Shown: positions 46,340 to 57,513 of the stretch, piece after piece
How positions within the stretch are numbered: the stretch's first letter is position 1
Layout: each line of letters begins with the position of its first letter
DNA from: Daphnia pulex
Lineage: Eukaryota > Arthropoda > Branchiopoda > Diplostraca > Daphniidae
Assembly (NCBI RefSeq): GCF_021134715.1
Contig: NC_060023.1
Span: forward strand, 9,238,001 to 9,302,000
Direction of reading: 5' to 3'
DNA: 64,000 bases
Translations under genes and position numbers: made by a program
The notes under the pieces: model-generated
What the model saw: the letters and a program-made list of their open reading frames with translations, nothing else
Database searches by the model: none
Told to the model about the DNA's origin: nothing

Positions 46340-47880
46340 AACGTTAGCTTTGCGGGGTAATTTTCTTCTCTTCCTGAAATTGTTCGTCAGATAAATGGTA
46401 GCTACTTGTATTCTTTATGGTTATTGAAAATGAGATTATTGTGCGTGGTGAATATTCAAGTAACATGTTCATCAACGTGTACAATTTCGTAAAATGTCGT
46501 CTCTTGCTGTACGTCGCACGTTTCGAACAAGATGAGGTATTACCACGCCATTCGACTTCGATCAAGCTGAACCGAAAGTGAACTAATACAAAGCAAGTAA
46601 GTTAATCGTGGTATTTAAAGTTTTCGAAAAGCAAATGTGTCAATCTACCTTGATCTATTTGTTGAAGCATATCGAAGATCTTGCTTTTCTCCACGTGGTC
46701 GCTGCCGTGTCATGAAGATGCTGGTGCTGCCTCTTCTATATTGCAGGACAAATGTGATGCAAAGAAGAAATCTGAAAAGGTAATTAAGTACCTCTTCTAC
46801 TCTTGATTTGTAAGCTTAACCAAGTAGGTAAGAAGTATTGATGTTGAAGACGATTGATATTTTTTCATACTTCCATACAAGACAGCAATTGTCAGGTTGA
46901 TCAGAACGGACATTCCCATTAACTTTAAAAAGTAATCTTAGTGCCAAGTAAAAACCATAGATACCCATGACTATGTTTATTTTTCGTGTTTGGTTTTGCA
47001 ATTTCCTTTAGGCTGAGATGCATTTGGCTTCTGCAGACATGTACTTAGGCCAATACTTGCTGGAATTATAATCTGTTGGTATGTGTAGATATAGTATCTG
47101 TTTAAAAATCCAGCCATGTGTGATTAAACTGCTGTCCATTTTGCTTTTACGTTGTATATCGTTTCCCGTGTAGGTTCAATGTGAGTACTATCCCATGCAG
47201 ATGCTTAAGTTACATAAATATCCCTTCAATAGTGTAATTGATTATATAATTTAATTTTAAGATAAGACATTCCTTATGAAGAATTTAACAACATGACCAC
47301 ATCTAAGCTTCATTGCTGTCCTGCAGGAAGTTTTCTTGCAGCCAATTGGCGAAAGAGAGTTAAAATCAAGTTGAGCTGCGGCCCCTGGAAGCAGTCTACA
47401 TTGCTGGTGTCATTCTGAAGTGGGGAAATGTTACCTGAAGTTTAAACAGCAACAAAGACACAATGAAATGGTAATTTGATTGTGATTATGGGTTGTAACT
47501 GGGGATGTCTGGTCAAGTCCAATTTAAATGTTGAAGTGGGACTAAGGTTTTTTTGCGAGGATAGATGCCTGCTTGATCAGCTTGTGCTGAGTAAAATTTT
47601 CTCTTTGATGAAACAAGAAATTCCAATTCCCTCAAACAAACTTATGGTGCAACCTTGTCTTATAATTTAAAGAATTTGCTGTATTTAATCTATATTTTAG
47701 GTTAAACTTGATGGTTATTTTCTTTCCTATTTTTTACTTCATGTTTGTTTTACATCTGGAACATGTTTTAAGTTAATCAATGGGTTTCGTTTTTTCCCCC
47801 ACAGGTGACAACGTGATGCATCCTACGTATGTTGGTAATTTAAGGGCATGTGTCGAGCAGAAGGAAGACGAGTCTCATTT
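46340..47880 (+). repeat. Tandem unit A, left arm (exon/intron-like, non-coding)
   Basis: Diverged duplicate of the unit at 47890-49080. Shared landmarks in order: CACGCCATTCGA with CTGAACCGAAAGTGAAC, GCAAGTAAGT, CATGTCGAA/CATATCGAA, GTGTCATGAAGATG, a roughly 35-nt purine-rich block between TTGCAG and GGTAATTA, GGAAGCAGTCTACATTGCTG, and TGGTAATTTGATTGTGATTA. Several blocks have AG-exon-GT edges, suggesting a spliced transcript without coding capacity. The mirror copy is at about 55190-56730 on the opposite strand. Confidence 0.65.
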
Positions 47881-47889
47881 CATTTATTT

Positions 47890-49080
47890 CTGGGACGCTG
47901 TTCGAGGACAATTTTTAGTTATTTCTTGGTGATGAATGCCTTGACATTTTTCACCATCTAAATGGTATTTGCTTGTATTCTATATGTTCATTTAAAAATG
48001 TGAATGTTTGATGTGGTGAATTTACAGGTAACATATCCTTGGTTCATGTGATCATGTAGCCTGCTGTAGATATTCCAAAAATGTCGTCCCTTGTTGCATG
48101 ACGAGTTTCGTCACATGAATAGGTATTTCCACGCCATTCGACCAAACTGAACCGAAAGTGAACCATTTAATGCAAGTAAGTGAATCCTATTAGATAAGAC
48201 TTCTGAAAAGCCCATTTGCTAATTTATTTCTATCTAAATGTAAAAGCATGTCGAATATTTTGCCTTTCTCCATGGGTCCATGGGCTGTGTCATGAAGATG
48301 GATCTTTGAGAGGGTCACTACTGCATTGCAAGACAGAATGATGAAAAGAGGGAAAATATTAAGGTAAAGTACATGTAAGCTTAATAAAGTAGGTTAGTAT
48401 TAATGATGTTAAAGATAAGTTTATCGGTTTATTTTCAGGTAAAAGAATCCTTTCCTTATCTGCTGAAGAATTTGAGAACACAGCAAAGTCTGGACCACAT
48501 TTCTGTCTTGCAAGAGGTTTTGCTGCTGCAGCCAGCCATTGAAAGGGAGTTCAAATGAAGTTTAGTTGAAGCTCCTGGAAGCAGTCTACATTGCTGGTGT
48601 CATCCTAAAGTTAAACAGCAACACAGATAAGCTGGTAATTTGATTGTGATTATGTTTGTAATTGGGGAAGTCACATTAAAATGTTGTAGTGGGTAAATTG
48701 TTTTTAAAAGATAGGTCTTATTGAAAGAGTTGTCTGCTTGATCAGATTGTTTTAGACTGTAATTTTGTATTTGTTTCAACTAGAACAAACTTCTTTAAAA
48801 ACTTTTGATGAAACCTTGTCTTGCAGTTTAAAGAATTTTCCTGCTGCTAGATTGCATTTGGTCTAGATTTTAATTTAAAGTTGACATGACATTTCTGTTT
48901 CTTTCATCACATGGTTTTTTACATCTGCTATAGGTTAAAATGATAATTAATGAATTTGCTTTTTCTCAGCAGTGTCAATGTGATGCTGCATACTGTCAAT
49001 GGAGCTGGTGTTATCCACAAGTTTAGAAGCAAAACTAGAAGCACAGGTGCAAGAACACATCCCGAAATGGTAATTTGATT
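47890..49080 (+). repeat. Tandem unit B, left arm (exon/intron-like, non-coding)
   Basis: Second, diverged copy of unit A, with the same block order (CACGCCATTCGACC, GCAAGTAAGTG, GGAAGCAGTCTACATTGCTG, TGGTAATTTGATTGTGATTA). A third occurrence of the last block follows at about 49071, so a further partial repeat begins there. The mirror copy is at about 53990-55180. Confidence 0.65.
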
Positions 49081-50452
49081 GTGATTGTTAGTTGTAACTC
49101 GAGAAATGTAGGCTTTTATTGAAATGTGTTAAGTCACAAGTTAAACTGTTAACCGACGCGGGATTTTAGCAGTATGATTGAAGTTATTGTGAAAGGATGG
49201 TGTATTGCATTATTGACGGAGTTCTAGATTGTCGATTTTCTGAGGAAGAAGTTATCAGATAAATTTCCTCTTAATTCTACAAACTATTTATGAAGTTTTG
49301 AAGTTGTATTATATCTATTTTTTGGGTTTCTGACAGGAAGGTGGAAATTTGCCGTGGTTTTGCAGTCTGCTGCCTGTTCAAGCTGTTGCTATCCTGGATT
49401 TTGCCTTAGTCCTTGAAATAGCAATGTTGGTGGTATCCAGATGTTGCTGTGGCAGTGTGGCAGTGAAATTCGGGTTGAAGATTAAAATATTTTCGTCTGA
49501 TAAATGTTTATCGATCCATGTAGCGTATGATTGAAGTAACTTGATATTAATTTGCTATTCCATGTCACATGTTGCAGCCCGTGTTGGTGAGAGTTCTTTG
49601 ACATTAAGTTCTATCTGCTGTTGATGTTGGTTATGATATTACCTTTATCCACATCCACATGATATCAAATTATTCCTTATTAATTGATGGCCAAACCTCC
49701 TAAGTCAAACCTGCAATCTTGTGTTATGTTAACTTCATTGTTTATATCTTATCACATTTCACTTGTAATCTATATAAATATAAATAATACACAAATAAAA
49801 AAATACTAATCAACTGAAATGCTTTTAATAGAATGAAATAAATCTAAATAAATATTGACCAATAAAATTTAAACAAATTAAAATATAATTAAACTTAAAT
49901 AAGTTAACTTAATTAATTTAAGTTAATGTAATTAACTTAAATTAATGTAATTAAATTAAGTTAATGTAATTAAATGACTAAAATTTCACTGTTTTTAATC
50001 AAAATGGTTGTAATTTAATAAACAAAGCGTCCGGTACAAGACAATTGTTTTTCTGTGCAAGTTTTAAAACCAACTATACCCAAATAAAAGAAGCCTAACA
50101 AACTCCTTTTGTTTCATTTGGGTGATAAACTGCTTCTAAAACTTGCACAGGTAGTCAATGAAGACGGGGGTCACACTGCCTTAATTGACTGTAGCCAGGG
50201 AGATCAGACCACAGTAAAGAAGGGAGCCCAGATATACACTTGTGATTTATCTAACAACTACACAATCTATCAGTCTTGAATCACAGCATTCTCTTGTCAG
50301 CTTTTACCAATTGGATGAAGTCCATTAAAAGTAGCAAAGGAGTTACCCCTGTAGACAGAAAGAACTTTTACTAGGATGACAGTAATTTTTAATAAGATTT
50401 TAGCAACAGAAAGCCATACCTCAAATCAAGAGGGCCCGTTTTAGCTAGTTAG

Positions 50453-51037
50453 TTAGCTAGTTTTAGCAACTAAAAAGGGATATTCAAGGGTAGCAGCAAT
50501 CGGGTTTACCACTGTATTGCCATTGTCCTTTTTCTTCAAAGGACATGACTTCTCATAAATTCTAAGAACCTGTAAATAAAAAATCAAGTCACCTTGTTCA
50601 TAATTTGTTTCATCGATGTGCTTGATGTCTATCATGTAAAAGAATAATTAAACATAAACATTAGATAGACGTTATCGAGAACAATACTCTATTGTATATA
50701 TATTTCAGAAAAATACTTGATCAAGCTAGTGTTAGTTGTTACCTCTGTCATTTACGCATTTGGATGACACATTCAGTAGGATCCCAGGATTTACAACACA
50801 ATAGTTGACAGGTAGGCTGCATGCCACTTTCACATTTTCTCCTGGAAATTAATGAGAAATAGTAAGGTTATAAAACACATAAAAGGAAAAGAACACATGC
50901 CCAACAAATTACACACAAAATATATCCAATTTACCTACGAATTCTTTGGTAATTTTTGAAGAAATTAGCTTTAGCTGAACTGTTGATAACGAGCCGCCAT
51001 AATTAGCACATATCAACACAATATTCTTTAGCGCCAT
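50453..51037 (-). CDS. Small three-exon gene at the inner edge of the inverted repeat, function unknown
   Basis: Minus-strand exons 51037-50935, 50841-50743, 50628-50453; both introns phase 1 with consensus GT/AG edges; 125 aa. The protein starts MALKNIVLICANYGGSLSTV, continues through VKVACSLPVNYCVVNPGILL and ends LEYPFLVAKTS. No signal peptide or motif is recognised. All three exons join in one frame, which is the main support. The last ~35 coding bases and the 3' flank lie inside the inverted repeat, so the right arm carries a copy of the gene's end (52978-53025, plus strand) without the rest. Could be a truncated or lineage-specific gene. Confidence 0.5.
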
Positions 51038-51165
51038 CTATTTGACACGTCCAAAACCCACTTTCTAAAGGACCGACCTTAGATAGTAAAAAAAGTCATA
51101 AAAGTAATCAAAAAGACCATTTCTGTTCGCTTAAATTGGCACGGAGTGTTTAGAATTGTACAGAG
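51038..51165. other. 5' flank of the small spacer gene
   Basis: Short stretch between the gene start and the MITE-like element. Nothing else is seen. Confidence 0.4.
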
Positions 51166-51555
51166 AACAAAGCTCACTTGCTAGTTTTATGCAAATTTTT
51201 CGGAAGTATACCGGAAGTAGTCGATAGCGCCTCAACCATTGAGCTGCCGACCAAATAAACGTGATATTCGTGAGCTACGTGAAATTTGGGGTCGATTAAG
51301 TCTAATTTAAACGAAATCCAGAATTTGGCCAAAATCGAGAATTTTCCTGAACTATAGTTCAGGAAAATTTTCAAAACCGGAAGTACGAAAACGTACAAAA
51401 CAAAACATGAACTTTACCACAAATTTAACGAGGATCACGAATATGTGGTTCTTTTGCTCCTCGAATGAATATTTACTGAACTACTGACTGAAAAGTAGAA
51501 AACCGGAAGTAGAAAAAAAAACTCATTATTAAAATTCTAACAAGTGAGCTTTGTT
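51166..51555. mobile_element. MITE-like element with 15-bp terminal inverted repeats
   Basis: AACAAAGCTCACTTG at 51166-51180 is mirrored by CAAGTGAGCTTTGTT at 51541-51555. Inside are several CCGGAAGTA-type motifs (about 51208, 51378, 51502) and a perfect 30-bp palindrome at 51340-51369 (half-site AATTTTCCTGAACTA). No ORF. Target-site duplication is not evident by eye. Confidence 0.55.
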
Positions 51556-52977
51556 GCTGAAACAGAAAGTGACAGTTATCACCCAAATTTTTTTTAAAGT
51601 AGCATTGAGAAAATTCTTCAGAGATGTGCAAAGTAAGCGTATTTAAACCGATTCTAACAGGTAAAAAATGATTAAAAGCTATGCCGTCTAGCGTCAGAAA
51701 GAATAAACGTTTAAATGTAACATGAAAACAATGTCCGCTCTAGCTCGTTGACATTCAATTGAAAGAACTGGCAAACAAAGGTAACAAATAACTTTGATAC
51801 TCACGTAATATTCTCCATGCAAATTTCATAAGAAAGCCACCACGCAGCATCACACATCACAAAAGACGAAATTCCCAAGGTGATATTGAACGCCACTTTA
51901 ACTTCTACACTGAGGAGAAGGCACTCAAGACAGATATCCGTTCATGTTGTCTGCAACTGATTCTAGACGTTTCAGCACCTGGGCAACAGTGCTGGACTGG
52001 ACAGTGGATTGCTGAAAGGGAAAACCATTTGGTAAGGTAAACCTGCCAGTTATTCAGAATGTGTTTCTATTCATTGAGGACACTACTAGGCCATGTACTA
52101 CAAGGCAACAGCAAACATTAAATCAATCACAAATGATGGTGAAGATGAAAAATCCTTTCCACAAGCTACCCTATCTGACAACAACAGCATGTTCCTGGCT
52201 CATTTGATCCAGGGACTGGGCATCTTATTAAATTAATATTCACCTGTATCACCCTTTTAGCTTTATTCCTGTCATTCTGCACTTTACCTTACCTGTGATA
52301 AATCTTTCTTTTTTTTCTGTAGGTTTCGATGGCCATTGATAATTGAAGAGAAGCATTGGAATGCAACAGCTTGTCTGGCTTCGTCTGGACCTAAGTTACA
52401 CCAAACAGAACACGGGATCTAAACAAATTTAGATTCAGATTTTTTAGGTAAGTTATTGGACCGTTTTTAATTAATAGATAACACAACATATAGCTAATGG
52501 TTCTTGTTGCTTTCTGACTTAATGTTTCAGCTTAAATTTCAGCTGAAGTTTTCGTGTGACCTAGGTGCTTGTGACAATAGAAATCAAGGTAATAATGCAA
52601 GCTATGTCTTCCAAAGCAAAATAGTTTCTACTGTCATTTGATTTTTATGATAATATTTCAGGTTAACTTCCCCTGTCAAATCATGGTAAATCTTCAAGAT
52701 ATTGATGCCTTACCCAGATCCAATTCTTTGCTGCTATCTCTTCTCTTTTGTAGATAACAGCAAAATAATGCTGCCACTCAAGAGGCTGTGGTGCCTGCCA
52801 CCACCACAGTTCTAATTTAGGACAATGTAACATCATTGATAGATTGGAGATATTGCTTGCTGTTGCTATATATTGTTTGAAATTTAAATCTAAATATTCT
52901 CGCCTTTCAGGGCGAGATTCTCACCACCGTTACAATTGTTTGGAAACTGACAGCACTAACCAACGCTCACAGGTGGG
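51556..52977. other. Spacer of the giant inverted repeat
   Basis: Unique sequence with several splice-like edges on the plus strand (TTTCTGTAG at about 52320, TTTTTTAGGTAAG at about 52442, CTTTCAG at about 52910) but no coding frame. It may be the 5' part of a non-coding transcript running into the right arm; inference only. Confidence 0.4.
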
Positions 52978-55900
52978 CACTACCCTTGAATATCCCTTTT
53001 TAGTTGCTAAAACTAGCTAACTAACTAGCTAAAACGGGCCCTCTTGATTTGAGGTATGGCTTTCTGTTGCTAAAATCTTATTAAAAATTACTGTCATCCT
53101 AATAAAAGTTCTTTCTGTCTACAGGGGTAACTCCTTTGCTACTTTTAATGGACTCCATCCAATTGGTAAACGCTGACAAGAGAATGCTGTGATTCAAGCC
53201 TGATAAATTGTGTAGTTGGAAATATCTGACCACCCTTCTTTAATGTCGTCTGGACACTCTGGCTACAGTTAATTAGTGGCTACAGTTTCCTTGTCGCACG
53301 TATATATATATATATTTATATTTCTAAAGATTACAAGTGAAACGTGATAAGATATAAACAATAAATGATTAATGGGGTTTGACCATCAATTAATAAGGAT
53401 TAATTTGATATGTGGATGTGGATAAAGGTAATATCATAACCAACATCAACAGCAGATATAACTTAATGTCAAAGAACTCTCACCAACACGGGCTGCAACA
53501 TGTGACATGGAATAGCAAATTAATATCAAGTTACTTCAATCATACGCTACATGGATCGATAAACATTTATCAGACGAAAATATTTTAATCTTCAACCCGA
53601 ATTTCACTGCCACACTGCCACAGCAACATCTGGATACCACCAACATTGCTATTTCAAGGACTAAGGCAAAATCCAGGATAGCAACAGCTTGAACAGGCAG
53701 CAGACTGCAAAACCACGGCAAATTTCCACCATCCTGTCAGAAACCCAAAAAATAGATATAATACAACTTCAAAACTTCATAAATAGTTTGTAGAATTAAG
53801 AGGAAATTTATCTGATAACTTCTTCCTCAGAAAATCGACAATCTAGAACTCCGTCAATAATGCAATACACCATCCTTTCACAATAACTTCAATCATACTG
53901 CTAAAATCCCGCGTCGGTTAACAGTTTAACTTGTGACTTAACACATTTCAATAAAAGCCTACATTTCTCGAGTTACAACTAACAATCACAATCAAATTAC
54001 CATTTCGGGATGTGTTCTTGCACCTGTGCTTCTAGTTTTGCTTCTAAACTTGTGGATAACACCAGCTCCATTGACAGTATGCAGCATCACATTGACACTG
54101 CTGAGAAAAAGCAAATTCATTAATTATCATTTTAACCTATAGCAGATGTAAAAAACCATGTGATGAAAGAAACAGAAATGTCATGTCAACTTTAAATTAA
54201 AATCTAGACCAAATGCAATCTAGCAGCAGGAAAATTCTTTAAACTGCAAGACAAGGTTTCATCAAAAGTTTTTAAAGAAGTTTGTTCTAGTTGAAACAAA
54301 TACAAAATTACAGTCTAAAAAAATCTGATCAAGCAGACAACTCTTTCAATAAGACCTATCTTTTAAAAACAATTTACCCACTACAACATTTTAATGTGAC
54401 TTCCCCAATTACAAACATAATCACAATCAAATTACCAGCTTATCTGTGTTGCTGTTTAACTTTAGGATGACACCAGCAATGTAGACTGCTTCCAGGAGCT
54501 TCAACTAAACTTCATTTGAACTCCCTTTCAATGGCTGGCTGCAGCAGCAAAACCTCTTGCAAGACAGAAATGTGGTCCAGACTTTGCTGTGTTCTCAAAT
54601 TCTTCAGCAGATAAGGAAAGGATTCTTTTACCTGAAAATAAACCGATAAACTTATCTTTAACATCATTAATACTAACCTACTTTATTAAGCTTACATGTA
54701 CTTTACCTTAATATTTTCCCTCTTTTCATCATTCTGTCTTGCAATGCAGTAGTGACCCTCTCAAAGATCCATCTTCATGACACAGCCCATGGACCCATGG
54801 AGAAAGGCAAAATATTCGACATGCTTTTACATTTAGATAGAAATAAATTAGCAAATGGGCTTTTCAGAAGTCTTATCTAATAGGATTCACTTACTTGCAT
54901 TAAATGGTTCACTTTCGGTTCAGTTTGGTCGAATGGCGTGGAAATACCTATTCATGTGACGAAACTCGTCATGCAACAAGGGACGACATTTTTGGAATAT
55001 CTACAGCAGGCTACATGATCACATGAACCAAGGATATGTTACCTGTAAATTCACCACATCAAACATTCACATTTTTAAATGAACATATAGAATACAAGCA
55101 AATACCATTTAGATGGTGAAAAATGTCAAGGCATTCATCACCAAGAAATAACTAAAAATTGTCCTCGAACAGCGTCCCAGAAATAAATGAAATGAGACTC
55201 GTCTTCCTTCTGCTCGACACATGCCCTTAAATTACCAACATACGTAGGATGCATCACGTTGTCACCTGTGGGGGAAAAAACGAAACCCATTGATTAACTT
55301 AAAACATGTTCCAGATGTAAAACAAACATGAAGTAAAAAATAGGAAAGAAAATAACCATCAAGTTTAACCTAAAATATAGATTAAATACAGCAAATTCTT
55401 TAAATTATAAGACAAGGTTGCACCATAAGTTTGTTTGAGGGAATTGGAATTTCTTGTTTCATCAAAGAGAAAATTTTACTCAGCACAAGCTGATCAAGCA
55501 GGCATCTATCCTCGCAAAAAAACCTTAGTCCCACTTCAACATTTAAATTGGACTTGACCAGACATCCCCAGTTACAACCCATAATCACAATCAAATTACC
55601 ATTTCATTGTGTCTTTGTTGCTGTTTAAACTTCAGGTAACATTTCCCCACTTCAGAATGACACCAGCAATGTAGACTGCTTCCAGGGGCCGCAGCTCAAC
55701 TTGATTTTAACTCTCTTTCGCCAATTGGCTGCAAGAAAACTTCCTGCAGGACAGCAATGAAGCTTAGATGTGGTCATGTTGTTAAATTCTTCATAAGGAA
55801 TGTCTTATCTTAAAATTAAATTATATAATCAATTACACTATTGAAGGGATATTTATGTAACTTAAGCATCTGCATGGGATAGTACTCACATTGAACCTAC

Positions 55901-57085
55901 ACGGGAAACGATATACAACGTAAAAGCAAAATGGACAGCAGTTTAATCACACATGGCTGGATTTTTAAACAGATACTATATCTACACATACCAACAGATT
56001 ATAATTCCAGCAAGTATTGGCCTAAGTACATGTCTGCAGAAGCCAAATGCATCTCAGCCTAAAGGAAATTGCAAAACCAAACACGAAAAATAAACATAGT
56101 CATGGGTATCTATGGTTTTTACTTGGCACTAAGATTACTTTTTAAAGTTAATGGGAATGTCCGTTCTGATCAACCTGACAATTGCTGTCTTGTATGGAAG
56201 TATGAAAAAATATCAATCGTCTTCAACATCAATACTTCTTACCTACTTGGTTAAGCTTACAAATCAAGAGTAGAAGAGGTACTTAAATACCTTTTCAGAT
56301 TTCTTCTTTGCATCACATTTGTCCTGCAATATAGAAGAGGCAGCACCAGCATCTTCATGACACGGCAGCGACCACGTGGAGAAAAGCAAGATCTTCGATA
56401 TGCTTCAACAAATAGATCAAGGTAGATTGACACATTTGCTTTTCGAAAACTTTAAATACCACGATTAACTTACTTGCTTTGTATTAGTTCACTTTCGGTT
56501 CAGCTTGATCGAAGACGAATGGCGTGGAAATACCTCATCTTGTGGCGAAACGTGCAACGTACAGCAAGAGACGACATTTTACGAAATTGTACACGTTGAT
56601 GAACATTTTACTTGAAAATTCACTACGCACAATAATCTCATTTTCAATAACCATAAAGAATACAAGTAGCTACCATTTATCTGACGAACAATTTCAGGAA
56701 GACAATTACCTCGCAATAACTCGCCCAACGTTCTCGGACACCGTCTGGAAATAAAAGACGGGCCCGGGGCTTTTGCAGTCAGGACTTGGACGCACTACGG
56801 TCGAATAGCTCAATCCCTAAACACACTGAAATATTTAGCCACCTAGTGACAGCCCTTAGAAATCCACGGACAACTAGAGTCGGACTCGGACGGAAAATTA
56901 AAAAAAGGTTAAATCTATTGCCACCGTGCCACGACATAAATAATGTTGGGTTCTTTTCGGCGTCACAGGAACACTCATACTTATTATCGAATTTAGAAAA
57001 TGACAGTAGATTAAAAAAAAACGCAATTATCGGAAATTTAACAAGTGGACTTTGTTGATGGAATAGTTATAGTCAGATATCACAA
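52978..57085 (-). repeat. Giant inverted repeat, right arm
   Basis: Reverse complement of the left arm. Inner boundary at CTACCCTTGAATATCCC (52984), outer boundary near 57085. It contains mirror copies of units B (about 53990-55180) and A (about 55190-56730). It lacks the left-specific segments, so it is about 1.3 kb shorter. Outer differences from the left arm include CGTTGCACGTTTCGCC versus CGTCGCACGTTTCGAA near 56545. Inside the inner half only scattered single-base differences were found by eye. Confidence 0.9.
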
Positions 57086-57513
57086 ATAAGTTACCACACG
57101 ATAACTGCCGATCATTTTTACCGGGATGTCCCAAGTAGCTAAAACTGACTAATTTGAAATTAGTCCTAGAAATTAGTAATTTCTAATTTGACAGCTGAAA
57201 ATTATCAAAGGCAAAATTTAATAAAGCCATCAAGCGTTATTAGAAAAAAGAAACGTAGTTACAAGTAAAACTTCGTTTGCGCGCAAGAAGGGCCTGATTT
57301 TTGAATTATAGTTTATGTAACTATTGTAAACAATGTTCTGTGACAAGGTTATAAGAAAAAACACTATATTACATTTTATTTGCCTATTACTATTAATAAG
57401 GAACTTTGATAAATTAAAAATTAGTACAAAAGGGATATATTAAAAAATGTTGGTAAAACTTATCTCATCAGCAAATGATTTCATACTGATGAAATAATAT
57501 TATGTTTTTGATA
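57086..57513. other. Intergenic gap
   Basis: AT-rich sequence between the inverted repeat and the 3' end of the 5'-nucleotidase gene. No gene is seen. Confidence 0.5.

Larger units (their letters stand above)
45065..50490 (+). repeat. Giant inverted repeat, left arm
   Basis: Matches the reverse complement of 52978-57085. Between about 46170 and 49670 the two arms are collinear with a constant coordinate sum of 103070: for example 46816-47001 pairs with 56069-56254, 47476-47670 with 55400-55594, and 49349-49534 with 53536-53721, all encoding identical short translations on opposite strands. Identity is nearly complete from about 46800 to 49670 and lower towards the outer end. The left arm has two extra segments relative to the right, about 45205-46165 and about 49760-50190. 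The outermost block (45065-45203, GACGCCGAAAAGAACCC) pairs with 56938-57085. No long ORF is present. Confidence 0.9.

Noticed and set aside
47925-48010. GTGATGA as box C of a C/D snoRNA in unit B
   Set aside because: No CUGA box D or terminal stem could be found at a suitable distance, and the motif is not preserved in unit A.
46816-56254. Pairs of identical 61-64-aa frames in the two arms of the giant inverted repeat as genes
   Set aside because: Identity is explained by arm identity at the DNA level. The frames are short, open with no promoter or splice support, and are not preserved between tandem units A and B.
45065-57085. The inverted repeat dismissed as only an assembly artefact
   Set aside because: Not excluded, but arms have different lengths, arm-specific insertions and an outer divergence gradient, which a simple duplicated contig would not show. 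Kept as a finding with long-read confirmation as the test.
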